The notes under the pieces: generated by a model
What the model was told of the DNA's origin: nothing
Seen by the model: only the letters and a program-made list of their open reading frames with translations
The model's database searches: none
Source of the DNA: Microscilla marina ATCC 23134
GTDB taxonomy: Bacteria; Bacteroidota; Bacteroidia; Cytophagales; Microscillaceae
Direction of reading: 5' to 3'
Length of the DNA: 64,000 bases
NCBI RefSeq assembly: GCF_000169175.1
Contig: NZ_AAWS01000003.1
Coordinates: 62,001 to 126,000, forward strand
Shown: positions 56,901 through 64,000 of the stretch, piece after piece
How positions within the stretch are numbered: the stretch's first letter is position 1
Layout: each line of letters begins with the position of its first letter
Program-made: the position numbers and the translations under genes

Positions 56901-58200
56901 AGTAGCGGGTTTTATGCCTAGCCCTAGCTTTTTTGGGTTAGACAGTAGTTTTGCGGCTCCCGGTTGGGACTTTATCTTAGGTGGGCAAAGCTCAGAGATT
57001 AAAGCTACCTCGGTAGAAAATAATTGGCTTGCTACAGGTAATTCGCTGAATACCCCGTTTTCGCAACGTTTGCAGGAAAACCTCAGTATCAGAGCGTTAA
57101 TAGAGCCTTTCAATGGGTTAAAGATTCAACTGGAAGCCCGTAAAACCCGTTCGGCAGGCTACCAGGAACTATTCCGAAATGTAGGCGATCCTGATAACCC
57201 CGTGTTTGAAAGTCAAACCCCTGTATTGCAAGGAAGCTATCGCATTTCATACCTTTCGTTTCATACTGCTTTTAGCGCTGATAAGGGTGACAATGAATCG
57301 GCTATTTTTCAGTCTTTTACCAATCACAGAACCATTATTCAAAATCGTTTGCGGCGTTTGAACAGCAGTGGGGGAGGAGAGTACACCCCAAACTCGCAAG
57401 ATGTATTGATTCCGGCATTTTTATCAGCGTATTCGGGCACATCGCCTGACAACATTAATTTGTCAGCTTTTCCGGCAATTCCGTTGCCCAACTGGCAAGT
57501 GACTTATTCGGGTTTGTCTAAAATAGAACCTTTCAAGTCGTTGTTGTCAAGTTTTACCTTGCGTCATAGCTATAGCTCCTCTTATAATGTAAATTCTTAT
57601 ACCAGTTCGTTGAACTATGGCAGCCAGTTTTTAGATATTCGCAACAGTGTATCTGACTATATTGCACCTACCGAGGTGAACGAAAACGGGGAGTATGTAC
57701 CTGTATTTGTGATTCAATCGGTGACCTTACAAGAAAAGTTTGCTCCAGTAATAGGTGTAAATGTTCGTACCAATGGCAACTTAAGCGTGCGGATAGACTA
57801 CAACCGTAACCGATCGCTTACCTTGAACATGAACAACCGTCAAGTAACCGAAATCAACAACAAAGATTTTGTGGTAGGGATTGGTTATAATAAGAAAGGG
57901 TTACGCTTGCCGTTCAAGTCGGGAGGGGAGTTTATTGTACTTAAAAATGACCTGAACCTAAGGCTTGATTTTACCATTCGTGATACCAAAACAGTACAGC
58001 GTAAACTAGACGATGTTCCAACCATTACAGGAGGAAACATCAACTTTCAGTTAAAGCCAGTGATTAGTTATATGGTCAACTCAAAGTTAAACTTTCAGTT
58101 TTACTTCGAACGTAATATCAACACCCCACGAATTTCGAGTTCGTTCCCACGCAGTACTACCAATGTGGGTTTTCAGTTGAGGTATAACCTGGCGCAGTAG
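50938..58200 (+). CDS. sprA: Type IX secretion / gliding motility protein SprA
   Basis: A 2420-residue outer-membrane protein, the normal size of SprA, the large beta-barrel translocon of the type IX secretion system. The N-terminal hydrophobic stretch (KYIIPVGLSAWFITWW) is an export signal. Family segments seen include FDVGV-like GFLNLDFGVRSQ, LSISLTQDTKSSFQ-like LKISLTQDTKSSFQFQN, ISLGSVSEDVMKDGRHAFENGL, IEFWMMSPY-type LEFWMMSPYIDGAKG, and a long barrel-like C-terminus ending in RYNLAQ. It exports adhesins and enzymes carrying C-terminal sorting domains. The start is one of three close TTG codons (50938, 50941, 50947); the last gives the most compact signal. No ATG is available upstream. 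Confidence 0.95.
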   Translation: MLSLKYIIPVGLSAWFITWWGQGLQHTSHQYKVKHPAGKYASIPDSVWQQMKVAYQRSRSDTDSTKTKKPEPYNRFKPPVFVPKDRYGDPIISNGHKSRLIYGAPSNLKTTIKLLPDSAGNRFVVDENLGKTSYRPPTVLTTDEISRIQEDRERQKYWKDVAFGEKNSSTLGSKKNQVLIPPIKTPLGLIKFTTTGFLNLDFGVRSQRVRNPTLPIRQQRNTNFNFDPHLNISLTGQVGDRLKISLTQDTKSSFQFQNNFKVEYTPQEEDIIQKLDFGNVSFPLKSTLIPGAQNLFGLTTTLRFGKLFVRGVYSNQRAQADQIVLQGGAQRRNFEIRADKYEENRHFFLSHFFRNQYETWLSGLPVITSGLNITRVEVYVTNRTNNTQTLRNIVGLIDLGENSRIKNTSVVNPVGTNLAANNGANDLFGKVSAITNADAATQQLETTLGFKSNEDFVLLRGSRKLSDNEYTIHPQLGYVSLNAPLKNDEILAVSFEYTYNGQSYKVGELSEDYQDRGDDEVIYLKMLRPSSIQVDLPTWDLMMKNIYSLDATQIAQENFQLRIIYKDDLTGIDNPSLQEGIRTKDIPLLQVMNLDNLNQQNDPQKDGNFDYVSGITIDPEKGKIIFPVLEPFGSSNLVRGPRANGFNPNGWFDPVTEIGLVNKYVFDELYRTTQADALQAANKNKFFLTGGFEASSSSDVTLPGINIAEGSVRVTAGNTPLAEGTDYTVDYASGRVTIINEAILNSGKEIKIDYEKADLFNFQTRRLFGTRLDYHINKDFIIGATVLNLRERPVITRTNIGEEPINNTIWGFDINYKSDSRFLTRLVDKIPLIQTKEKSTIDFNAEFAQLRPGASPISGQKSYIDDFEGTRTAFNLVRSAHTSWSLGSTPQLIPQGTAANRLEYTYRRAKMAWYNIDGSVFYNSVGSGNKPDNISEEDMDNHFVRAITPQEIFRGQDNLVVNTNEVIFDVAYFPSERGPYNYNPDLDANGLLKNPANSFGAITHAIRTDIDFDNANVEYLEFWMMSPYIDGAKGVVRDGKVNQNFTGSGELYINLGSVSEDVMKDGRHAFENGLAVEGTSSANSDETAWGFVTKQQYLTNAFDNAARGQQDIGLDGLKSVGGNQEQEFFQSYINTMRGIVTNPDAFQVLDNDPSADDFRHYLSPDYDGVDAKVLERYKNFNGLENNSSTATIAGNISTSSTNDPDNEDLNEDNTISDLEAYYQYKISIRKEDMVVGKNYIVDKVEGNGDKSTGSSWYLFRIPIREFDSKVGNIQGFKSIRFLRMFMTKFQNPVVLRFARYQLVANQWRRYLEDLSDKTLGQPIEPYDANFTVATINIEENSQASANVTPYVLPPGVIRDQDRTTQNNRLFNEQSLLMSVEGLKNKDARAVFKNVNMDFINYKRVRMFIHAEAPEGTTTRSGQVTAFIRLGTDFTENYYEIEVPLKLTPLGTDASLIDTIWPALNNIDVPFEELYRTKLERNQNLSNVTIPYPRQYDKYTISVVGNPDMSAIQTVMMGVRNPDQGVTDDKQAKSVTVWMNELRVAEFDQTAGWAALARLQMKLADFAQITASGKYSTFGFGNINQKISERARERTFEYDISANVALDKFIPEKVGLKIPMFVSYERSNISPQFNPLDPDVPLSAYLQSLPSDDARKDYRKLVEDNTERKSINFTNVRKIKTNPKAKNNFWDIENLSATWAVSEETRSNINIQSYLIQNQKWSLAYNFQNKAKPWEPFKKARAFKSPWLALIRDFNLNFLPTSITVRGDLDRSFRRTQLRNSDLTIQGIDPTFEKLFTFNRLYNVSWNLSRNLLLNYNATANALIDEPFGDLNTDEKRDSVLNNIQRLGRMKNFTQTISANYKLPLDKIPLTAWITATANYSAGYNWTAGSLRVVDSLGNTIRNTRQRGLNTNFNFRNLYRKVKLLKRVDGPARRTKKPKNYASLPPAQKKRVDSIARAESRLNVLRAFMRPLLSLRTVSVKYTLQEETQVAGFMPSPSFFGLDSSFAAPGWDFILGGQSSEIKATSVENNWLATGNSLNTPFSQRLQENLSIRALIEPFNGLKIQLEARKTRSAGYQELFRNVGDPDNPVFESQTPVLQGSYRISYLSFHTAFSADKGDNESAIFQSFTNHRTIIQNRLRRLNSSGGGEYTPNSQDVLIPAFLSAYSGTSPDNINLSAFPAIPLPNWQVTYSGLSKIEPFKSLLSSFTLRHSYSSSYNVNSYTSSLNYGSQFLDIRNSVSDYIAPTEVNENGEYVPVFVIQSVTLQEKFAPVIGVNVRTNGNLSVRIDYNRNRSLTLNMNNRQVTEINNKDFVVGIGYNKKGLRLPFKSGGEFIVLKNDLNLRLDFTIRDTKTVQRKLDDVPTITGGNINFQLKPVISYMVNSKLNFQFYFERNINTPRISSSFPRSTTNVGFQLRYNLAQ

Positions 58201-58215
58201 TATTTGGAAAGCGAC

Positions 58216-58333
58216 AAGCCATAAGCAACAAGCTGCCCATATAAAGCAAAAAGCCTGTTTCTAGTGGTGGCAAGCGATAAGTCATGAGCAACAAGCCACA
58301 AGTAGCCATTATAAAGCAAAAAGCCTGTTTCTA
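58216..58333 (+). repeat. Direct repeat after sprA
   Basis: Two near copies of a segment of about 50 bases, 58216-58262 and 58282-58333, both with GAGCAACAAG or AAGCAACAAG followed by ATAAAGCAAAAAGCCTG TTTCTA. The second copy forms the left arm of the large hairpin next to it. Confidence 0.7.
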
Positions 58334-58386
58334 TATAATACTAGAAACAGGCTTTTACTTGTGGCTCATCGCTCAAAACTTGCCAC
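58267..58386. terminator. Large inverted repeat, bidirectional terminator between sprA and the oxidoreductase
   Basis: The core stem AAAAGCCTGTTTCTA (58319-58333) and TAGAAACAGGCTTTT (58342-58356) is perfect over 15 bp around an 8-base loop. The arms continue outward with AAGCCACAAGTA against TACTTGTGGCT-like sequence and finish in GTGGCAAG (58267-58274) and CTTGCCAC (58379-58386). It separates two convergent genes. Confidence 0.8.
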
Positions 58387-58390
58387 TAAA

Positions 58391-59392
58391 TCAGTTATCC
58401 ATCACTTTCAACACCAGTTTGCCCAGTTTTTCACCACTGAACAAACGCAAAAAGGTTTCTCTAAAATTCTCGATACCTTCGTGTACATCTTCTCGGCTTT
58501 TGAGCTTGCCTTGCGCCATCCAGGTGCCCATTTCCATGGCCGCCTTTTGGTAGTCTTTGACATAATCCAAAATAATAAATCCTTGCATAGTGCCTCGGTT
58601 TACCAATAACGACAAATAGTTTTTAGGTCCTGCAATACCTTCGGTGCTGTTGTATTGCGAGATAGCCCCACATAACGGAACACGCCCATGCATACGCAAA
58701 TTGGCAAGAGCCGCATCCAAAATATCACCACCTACATTATCAAAGTACACATCTACTCCTTTAGGACATTCGCGTTTGATGGCAGCCTGAATATCCTCAT
58801 TCTTGTAGTCGATAGCCCCGTCAAAACCAAGCTCATCTTTTAAGTAAGCGCATTTTTCGGCACCTCCCGCAATGCCTACTACTTTACAGCCCTTGATTTT
58901 TGCAATCTGTCCGGCAATGCTACCTACCGCACCAGCTGCACCCGAAATGAGCACAGTTTCGCCTTCCTTGATTTTACCCACTTCGAGAATACCAAAGTAA
59001 GCGGTCATACCGGGCATACCTAAAGTACCAATGTAAGTAGGCAACGACACCAAATTAGGGTCTACCTTAAACCAACCTTTGGCGTCAGTAGCTGCATATT
59101 GCTGCACGCCACCCCAACCCGAAAGATAGTCGCCCACCTGAAAGTCAGGATGTTTAGACTCTACTACTTCGCCTACCGATCCGGCACGCATTACCTCGCC
59201 AATGCCCACAGGAGGCAAATAAGACTTGGAGTCGTTCATCCAGCCGCGCATAGCTGGGTCAAGCGAAATATAGTGTTGTTTTACTACTACTTCGCCATCT
59301 TTTGCGGCAGGAATATCAGCTTTTACTGTTTCCCAGGTAGACTCATCTGGTAAACCCACCGGGCGTTGTTTTAGTATTACTTGTTTGTTCAT
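58391..59392 (-). CDS. NADP-dependent medium-chain oxidoreductase, CurA/PTGR-like
   Basis: A 333-residue zinc-free medium-chain dehydrogenase/reductase. It has the class pattern YISLDPAMRGWMNDSKSYLPPVGIGEVMRAGSVGEVVESKHPDFQVGDYLSG, the nucleotide-binding AAGAVGSIAGQIAKIKGCKVVGIAGG and the GVDVYFDNVGGDILDAAL segment of the leukotriene B4 12-hydroxydehydrogenase / prostaglandin reductase family. Such enzymes reduce the double bond of alpha,beta-unsaturated carbonyls with NADPH. It is downstream of fadH on the same strand and may belong to the same lipid or xenobiotic response. Confidence 0.92.
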   Translation of the reverse strand: MNKQVILKQRPVGLPDESTWETVKADIPAAKDGEVVVKQHYISLDPAMRGWMNDSKSYLPPVGIGEVMRAGSVGEVVESKHPDFQVGDYLSGWGGVQQYAATDAKGWFKVDPNLVSLPTYIGTLGMPGMTAYFGILEVGKIKEGETVLISGAAGAVGSIAGQIAKIKGCKVVGIAGGAEKCAYLKDELGFDGAIDYKNEDIQAAIKRECPKGVDVYFDNVGGDILDAALANLRMHGRVPLCGAISQYNSTEGIAGPKNYLSLLVNRGTMQGFIILDYVKDYQKAAMEMGTWMAQGKLKSREDVHEGIENFRETFLRLFSGEKLGKLVLKVMDN

Positions 59393-59430
59393 TGTTTTGG
59401 GTGTTTTAGTTATTGTTTATTATGTATGAA

Positions 59431-59515
59431 TAGTTGGTAGCTTCTACAGCCTCAAGTCTATTGTCGATTTTATATATCGTTGATTATTAATGGTTTATGA
59501 AATCGGTAGATACTA
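59431..59515 (-). repeat. Dispersed repeat, copy C
   Basis: On the minus strand this reads CCGATTTCATAAACCATTAA, ATAATCAACGATATATAAAA, TCGACAATAGACTTGAGGCT, GTAGAAGCTACCAACTA, matching the copy at 50785-50910. It lies in the gap between fadH and the oxidoreductase gene. Confidence 0.6.
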
Positions 59516-59658
59516 GTTTACTACTGCTTCCTTAATTACCGCGCCTTAAAAAAAATAAGTGAGTGAGCCCTCTGTAACAGATGAAAGTTAACGGCTAAAA
59601 GCTTTGTCAAGGAACCGAACGTAGTGAAACAGCATTGAAATTCTAACAAATAGGCTAT

Positions 59659-61698
<2,040 letters not shown>

Positions 61699-61779
61699 TT
61701 AATCATTGGTTTTGTAGTGATATTTCTTTGCCTGGTAACTTGAGCAACGCTGAATGCTTTTTTTGCCCCAGTTCCTTGG

Positions 61780-61947
61780 CTAGTACTTAGTCAAGGTTAT
61801 ATTTAGGGATAACTGCGGCGAATAATTTTGTCATTCTTTGTTGCAAAAAAACTTGCGTAGCTACAGCTATGCGCGTTTTTTGCGCCTCGCCTGACTGCAT
61901 TATTCATCCACATTCTATCCCCAATCCAAGCATTGACTAAGCACTAG
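61780..61947. mobile_element. 168-bp MITE-like palindromic element
   Basis: Ends CTAGTACTTAG (61780-61790) and CTAAGCACTAG (61937-61947) belong to a terminal inverted repeat of about 32 bases with 24 matches, continuing more loosely inward. The centre TAGCTACAGCTA is flanked by GCAAAAAAAC and GTTTTTTGC. It has the same design as the 161-bp elements but different ends. No coding capacity. It starts four bases from the TetR operator. Confidence 0.75.
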
Positions 61948-61950
61948 TTT

Positions 61951-61966
61951 TACTGAACGCTCAGTA
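61951..61966. promoter_or_regulatory. TetR-type operator upstream of fadH
   Basis: TACTGA-ACGC-TCAGTA is a perfect palindrome within a 25-base block (TTTACTGAACG, AGTATG, AAAA) that recurs at the start of the tetR gene with three differences. Confidence 0.7.
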
Positions 61967-62082
61967 TGCAAAAACTTATACAGCCAGTCAAAAGACCTAA
62001 ACCAGTCAACATAGTTAAAAGTTTAAGAACTTTTTTATTATATTTGCAAATGTGATATTTTACCCTGCCATCTGCCAAGGCA

Positions 62083-62643
62083 TTAACTGCCCAAATGCCG
62101 CATAGTACGTTCAAAAGCCTTGGTCAGAAACTCCTTGTTTTTGTGTACCTGCATCAAAATCAACGAACCCTCAATATCAGCAATGATCTGATGTGCCAGT
62201 TGTTGTGCCTTGTTGGGTTGGTATTCGTTCTCTAAAATGTATACAAAAGCCCGTTCCCAATCTACAAAGAACACTTTTGTAAATTCGGCAAAAGCTTCTT
62301 CTATGTGGGTGATTTCCAGTGCAGTATTGGCAAAAATACAACCCTGACAGTCTTTAGAAAACACCCGGTTCGACGCCTCAATCATTTGCTGCATACGGTC
62401 GTGAGCGGGCACTTGGTCTTGGTAAGCAATAGAGAAAACCTTGGCTTTGAAGTAACTATAAGATGCCTTGAGCACCTCTTGCATAATGGCTTCTTTGTTT
62501 TTGAAATGATGATAAAACACCCCCTTAGTCAATCCATTAGCCTTGGCAAGCTGATCGAGCGTGGTGCGGTAATACCCTTGTTTGCGGAAAACCTGGGTAC
62601 AAATAGCAATAATTTCCTCTTTAGTGGTTTTTTTTATCGGCAT
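62083..62643 (-). CDS. TetR/AcrR-family transcriptional repressor
   Basis: A 186-residue regulator. The N-terminal helix-turn-helix is typical (EEIIAICTQVFRKQGYYRTTLDQLAKANGLTKGVFYHHFKNKEAIMQEV). The C-terminal ligand-binding domain is all helical and variable, with CQGCIFANTALEI as in a subset of AcrR-like repressors that respond to fatty-acyl or aromatic compounds. A palindrome lies directly upstream of its ATG and a near-identical one upstream of fadH, so it probably represses itself and fadH and is released by a lipid-type inducer (inference). Confidence 0.92.
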   Translation of the reverse strand: MPIKKTTKEEIIAICTQVFRKQGYYRTTLDQLAKANGLTKGVFYHHFKNKEAIMQEVLKASYSYFKAKVFSIAYQDQVPAHDRMQQMIEASNRVFSKDCQGCIFANTALEITHIEEAFAEFTKVFFVDWERAFVYILENEYQPNKAQQLAHQIIADIEGSLILMQVHKNKEFLTKAFERTMRHLGS

Positions 62644-62644
62644 T

Positions 62645-62660
62645 TACTGAACGTTTAGTA
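62645..62660. promoter_or_regulatory. TetR-type operator at the tetR start
   Basis: TACTGAACGTTTAGTA, an almost perfect palindrome one base upstream of the start codon. It overlaps the predicted transcription start, the classic position for autorepression. Confidence 0.7.
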
Positions 62661-62662
62661 TG

Positions 62663-62694
62663 TAAAAGTATATGGAAAGGCTGAGATTTTCAAA
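62663..62694 (-). promoter_or_regulatory. Probable tetR promoter
   Basis: On the minus strand: TTTG (62694-62691), 20 bases, then TACTTTTA (62670-62663), one base from TAnnTTTG. Transcription would begin near 62659, inside the operator. Confidence 0.5.
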
Positions 62695-62771
62695 TATTTT
62701 ATAGAAGAAAAAAATAAGGAGGCAAAATATTGTGTGGGCAAAGGCAGGGGCAAGTGAAGCAGTAGAGCAAA

Positions 62772-62993
62772 CTATTTCCGCCCTTTGATATGGTACCTTA
62801 CAATGTCTTCAACCTTCCCGTGTTCACTCAATACCCGTCGCATGCGCTTTTCCGATACCCCCGTTCGGTTGGGGTGGTAATAATCATATTTTACGTCTTT
62901 AAGCTTGAGCTTATGGGCAGTAGACAAACCTGGATATACATTGTTCATAAACCATTCGAAAGCTTCGGCTACATTCTTAAAATCGTGCGTCAT
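62772..62993 (-). CDS. Small hypothetical protein, 73 residues
   Basis: The chosen ATG at 62991-62993 gives MTHDFKNVAEAFEWFMNNVY; a longer frame from 63053 adds an unlikely Lys/Phe-rich leader. The protein is basic and helical, with YYHPNRTGVSEKRMRRVLSEHG, which looks like a small helix-turn-helix or nucleic-acid-binding fold. The family is not recognised. Even composition and a clean stop support it as real. Confidence 0.6.
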   Translation of the reverse strand: MTHDFKNVAEAFEWFMNNVYPGLSTAHKLKLKDVKYDYYHPNRTGVSEKRMRRVLSEHGKVEDIVRYHIKGRK

Positions 62994-64000
62994 TGGGCGT
63001 TTGTTTTTGCTTGTGAATATAAAGCATTTTAACCTTAAATAGTGATAGGTCATGAGCTATAAACTACAAGTAGAGGCACTTGTTTTTTTGGCTTGAATTG
63101 TTTTGAGAATCAGGTAAGTGCTTTGTATCGAAAATCTGGTTTTTGAGTCTTCTTTGAATGCTTATTGTAGACAATTCAAAATATTACCTCCCGCGAAGGT
63201 CTTACCGCAGGGTGACCTGAGCACTGTTCACCCGAACGTTTGTAAACGACTTATGAAGGTTTCAAACCTTTCTAAAATCCCCCTTGTAGGGGCGTACCTT
63301 TTACCTCCCGCGAAGGTCTTACCGCAGGGTGACCTGAGCACTGCTCACCCGAACGTTTGTAAACGACTTATGAAGGTTTTAAATCTTCTTTGAATGCTTA
63401 TTGTAGACAATTCAAAATATTACCTCTTGCGAAGGTCTTACCGCAGGGTGACCTGAGCACTGCTCACCCGAATGTTTGTAAACGACTCATGAAAGTTTTA
63501 AATCTTCTTTGAATGCTTATTGTAGACAATTCAAAATATTACCTCTTGCGAAGGTCTTACCGCAGGGTGACCTGAGCACTGCTCACCCGAATGTTTGTAA
63601 ACGACTCATGAAAGTTTTAAATCTTCTTTGAATGCTTATTGTAGACAATTCAAAATATTACCTCCTGACAGGTTGGTCGCTGGTTTTAACAAAACAAATT
63701 CACCTTAAACCTCCACCCCCGCGAAGGTCTTACCGCAGGGTGACCTGAGCACTGCTCACCCGAACGTTTGTAAACGACTTATGAAGGTTTTAAATCTTCC
63801 TTGAATGCTTATTGTAGACAATTCAAAATATTACCTCTTGCGAAGGTCTTACCGTAGGGTGACCTGAGCACTGCTCACCCGAATGTTTGTAAACAACTTA
63901 TGAAAGTTTTAAATCTTCTTTGAATGTTTATTGTAGTCAATTCAAACTATTTCCTCCTGACAGGTTGGTCGCTGGTTTTAACAAAACAAATTCACCTTAA
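62994..64000. other. 1-kb repeat-filled region to the right edge
   Basis: Apart from about 120 bases after the small gene, this stretch is a tandem array (63150 to the edge). A 91-codon forward frame (63118-63393) spans two repeat units and is not counted as a gene because the 119-base period would shift the frame in the other copies. Confidence 0.6.
63150..64000 (+). repeat. Tandem repeat array, about 119 bp per unit, six or more copies
   Basis: The core GCGAAGGTCTTACCGCAGGG begins at 63193, 63310, 63429, 63548, 63721 and 63840 (periods 117, 119, 119, 173, 119). Each core is followed by GTGACCTGAGCACTGCTCAC, a self-complementary segment (TGAGCA/TGCTCA), then CGTTTGTAAACG, and by TTGAATGCTTATTGTAGACA. 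A different block (CTGACAGGTTGGTCGCTGGT and onward, 63664-63720) is inserted once and recurs at 63956-64000. The array runs past the window. Confidence 0.85.

Noticed and set aside
63118-63393. A 91-codon frame with a repeated 39-residue motif
   Set aside because: It exists only because two repeat units are 117 bases apart; other units are 119 bases apart and would break the frame.
63150-64000. CRISPR array
   Set aside because: Units are about 119 bases and repeat in full; there are no short repeats with unique spacers and no cas genes.

Overview
The window comes from a member of the Bacteroidota, most likely a marine gliding Cytophagales of the Microscilla type (lineage inferred from gene content, not from a search). 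The signs are a complete sprA gene (type IX secretion and gliding), Bacteroidota promoters (TTTG about 20 bases before TAnnTTTG), genes without Shine-Dalgarno sites, DUF4837 and DUF1835 proteins, a propeller sensor kinase, a Roco GTPase and a giant Ser/Thr kinase-ATPase-phosphatase fusion. I see no rRNA, tRNA, CRISPR array or intact insertion sequence.

Layout. 1-13 kb: end of an unknown gene, a TPR membrane protein, a Tat-exported amidohydrolase-like protein, a MscS channel, an OmpA-type peptidoglycan-binding protein, the 1806-residue signalling fusion and a lipoprotein. 13-15.5 kb: a membrane-anchored AraC-type regulator, then 1.2 kb without a conventional gene, built of five tandem hairpin units with tiny reading frames and three more hairpins. 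15.5-26.4 kb: a PMT-type glycosyltransferase, an NAD-binding epimerase-like protein, an exported FKBP isomerase, a DUF1835 protein, a Roco GTPase with a possible effector-associated C-terminus, an exported HExxH protein, a PAS histidine kinase, a GNAT and a SixA-like phosphatase. 26.4-36.5 kb: a single-chain topoisomerase VI-like protein (ATPase plus Spo11/TopVIA-like half), tatA-gatA, a LysM transglycosylase, a translationally coupled AlbA/Schlafen-like plus ParA-like pair, and an alpha/beta hydrolase. 36.5-46 kb: DUF4837 lipoprotein, malic enzyme maeB, a GlcG/HbpS-like protein, a LysR regulator divergent from an isocitrate dehydrogenase, an unknown gene and two gene-poor stretches. 46-58 kb: a propeller histidine kinase, ruvA and sprA. 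58-64 kb: an NADP-dependent oxidoreductase, fadH and a TetR regulator with matching operators at fadH and at itself, a small conserved-looking protein, and a 119-bp tandem array running off the right edge.

The intergenic DNA is rich in small palindromic elements. A 161-bp MITE-like element occurs twice in inverted orientation (29.3 and 45.7 kb, about 97% identical by eye); one copy supplies the stop codon of the topoisomerase-like gene. A second, 168-bp element lies between the TetR operator and fadH. A third repeat family has copies at 6.5, 50.8 and 59.4 kb.

Most promising leads: the fused topoisomerase VI-like gene, the tandem hairpin/mini-ORF array, the AlbA-ParA pair, and the interaction of the small palindromic elements with host genes. 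All functional calls are from reading motifs; no alignment or database search was run.
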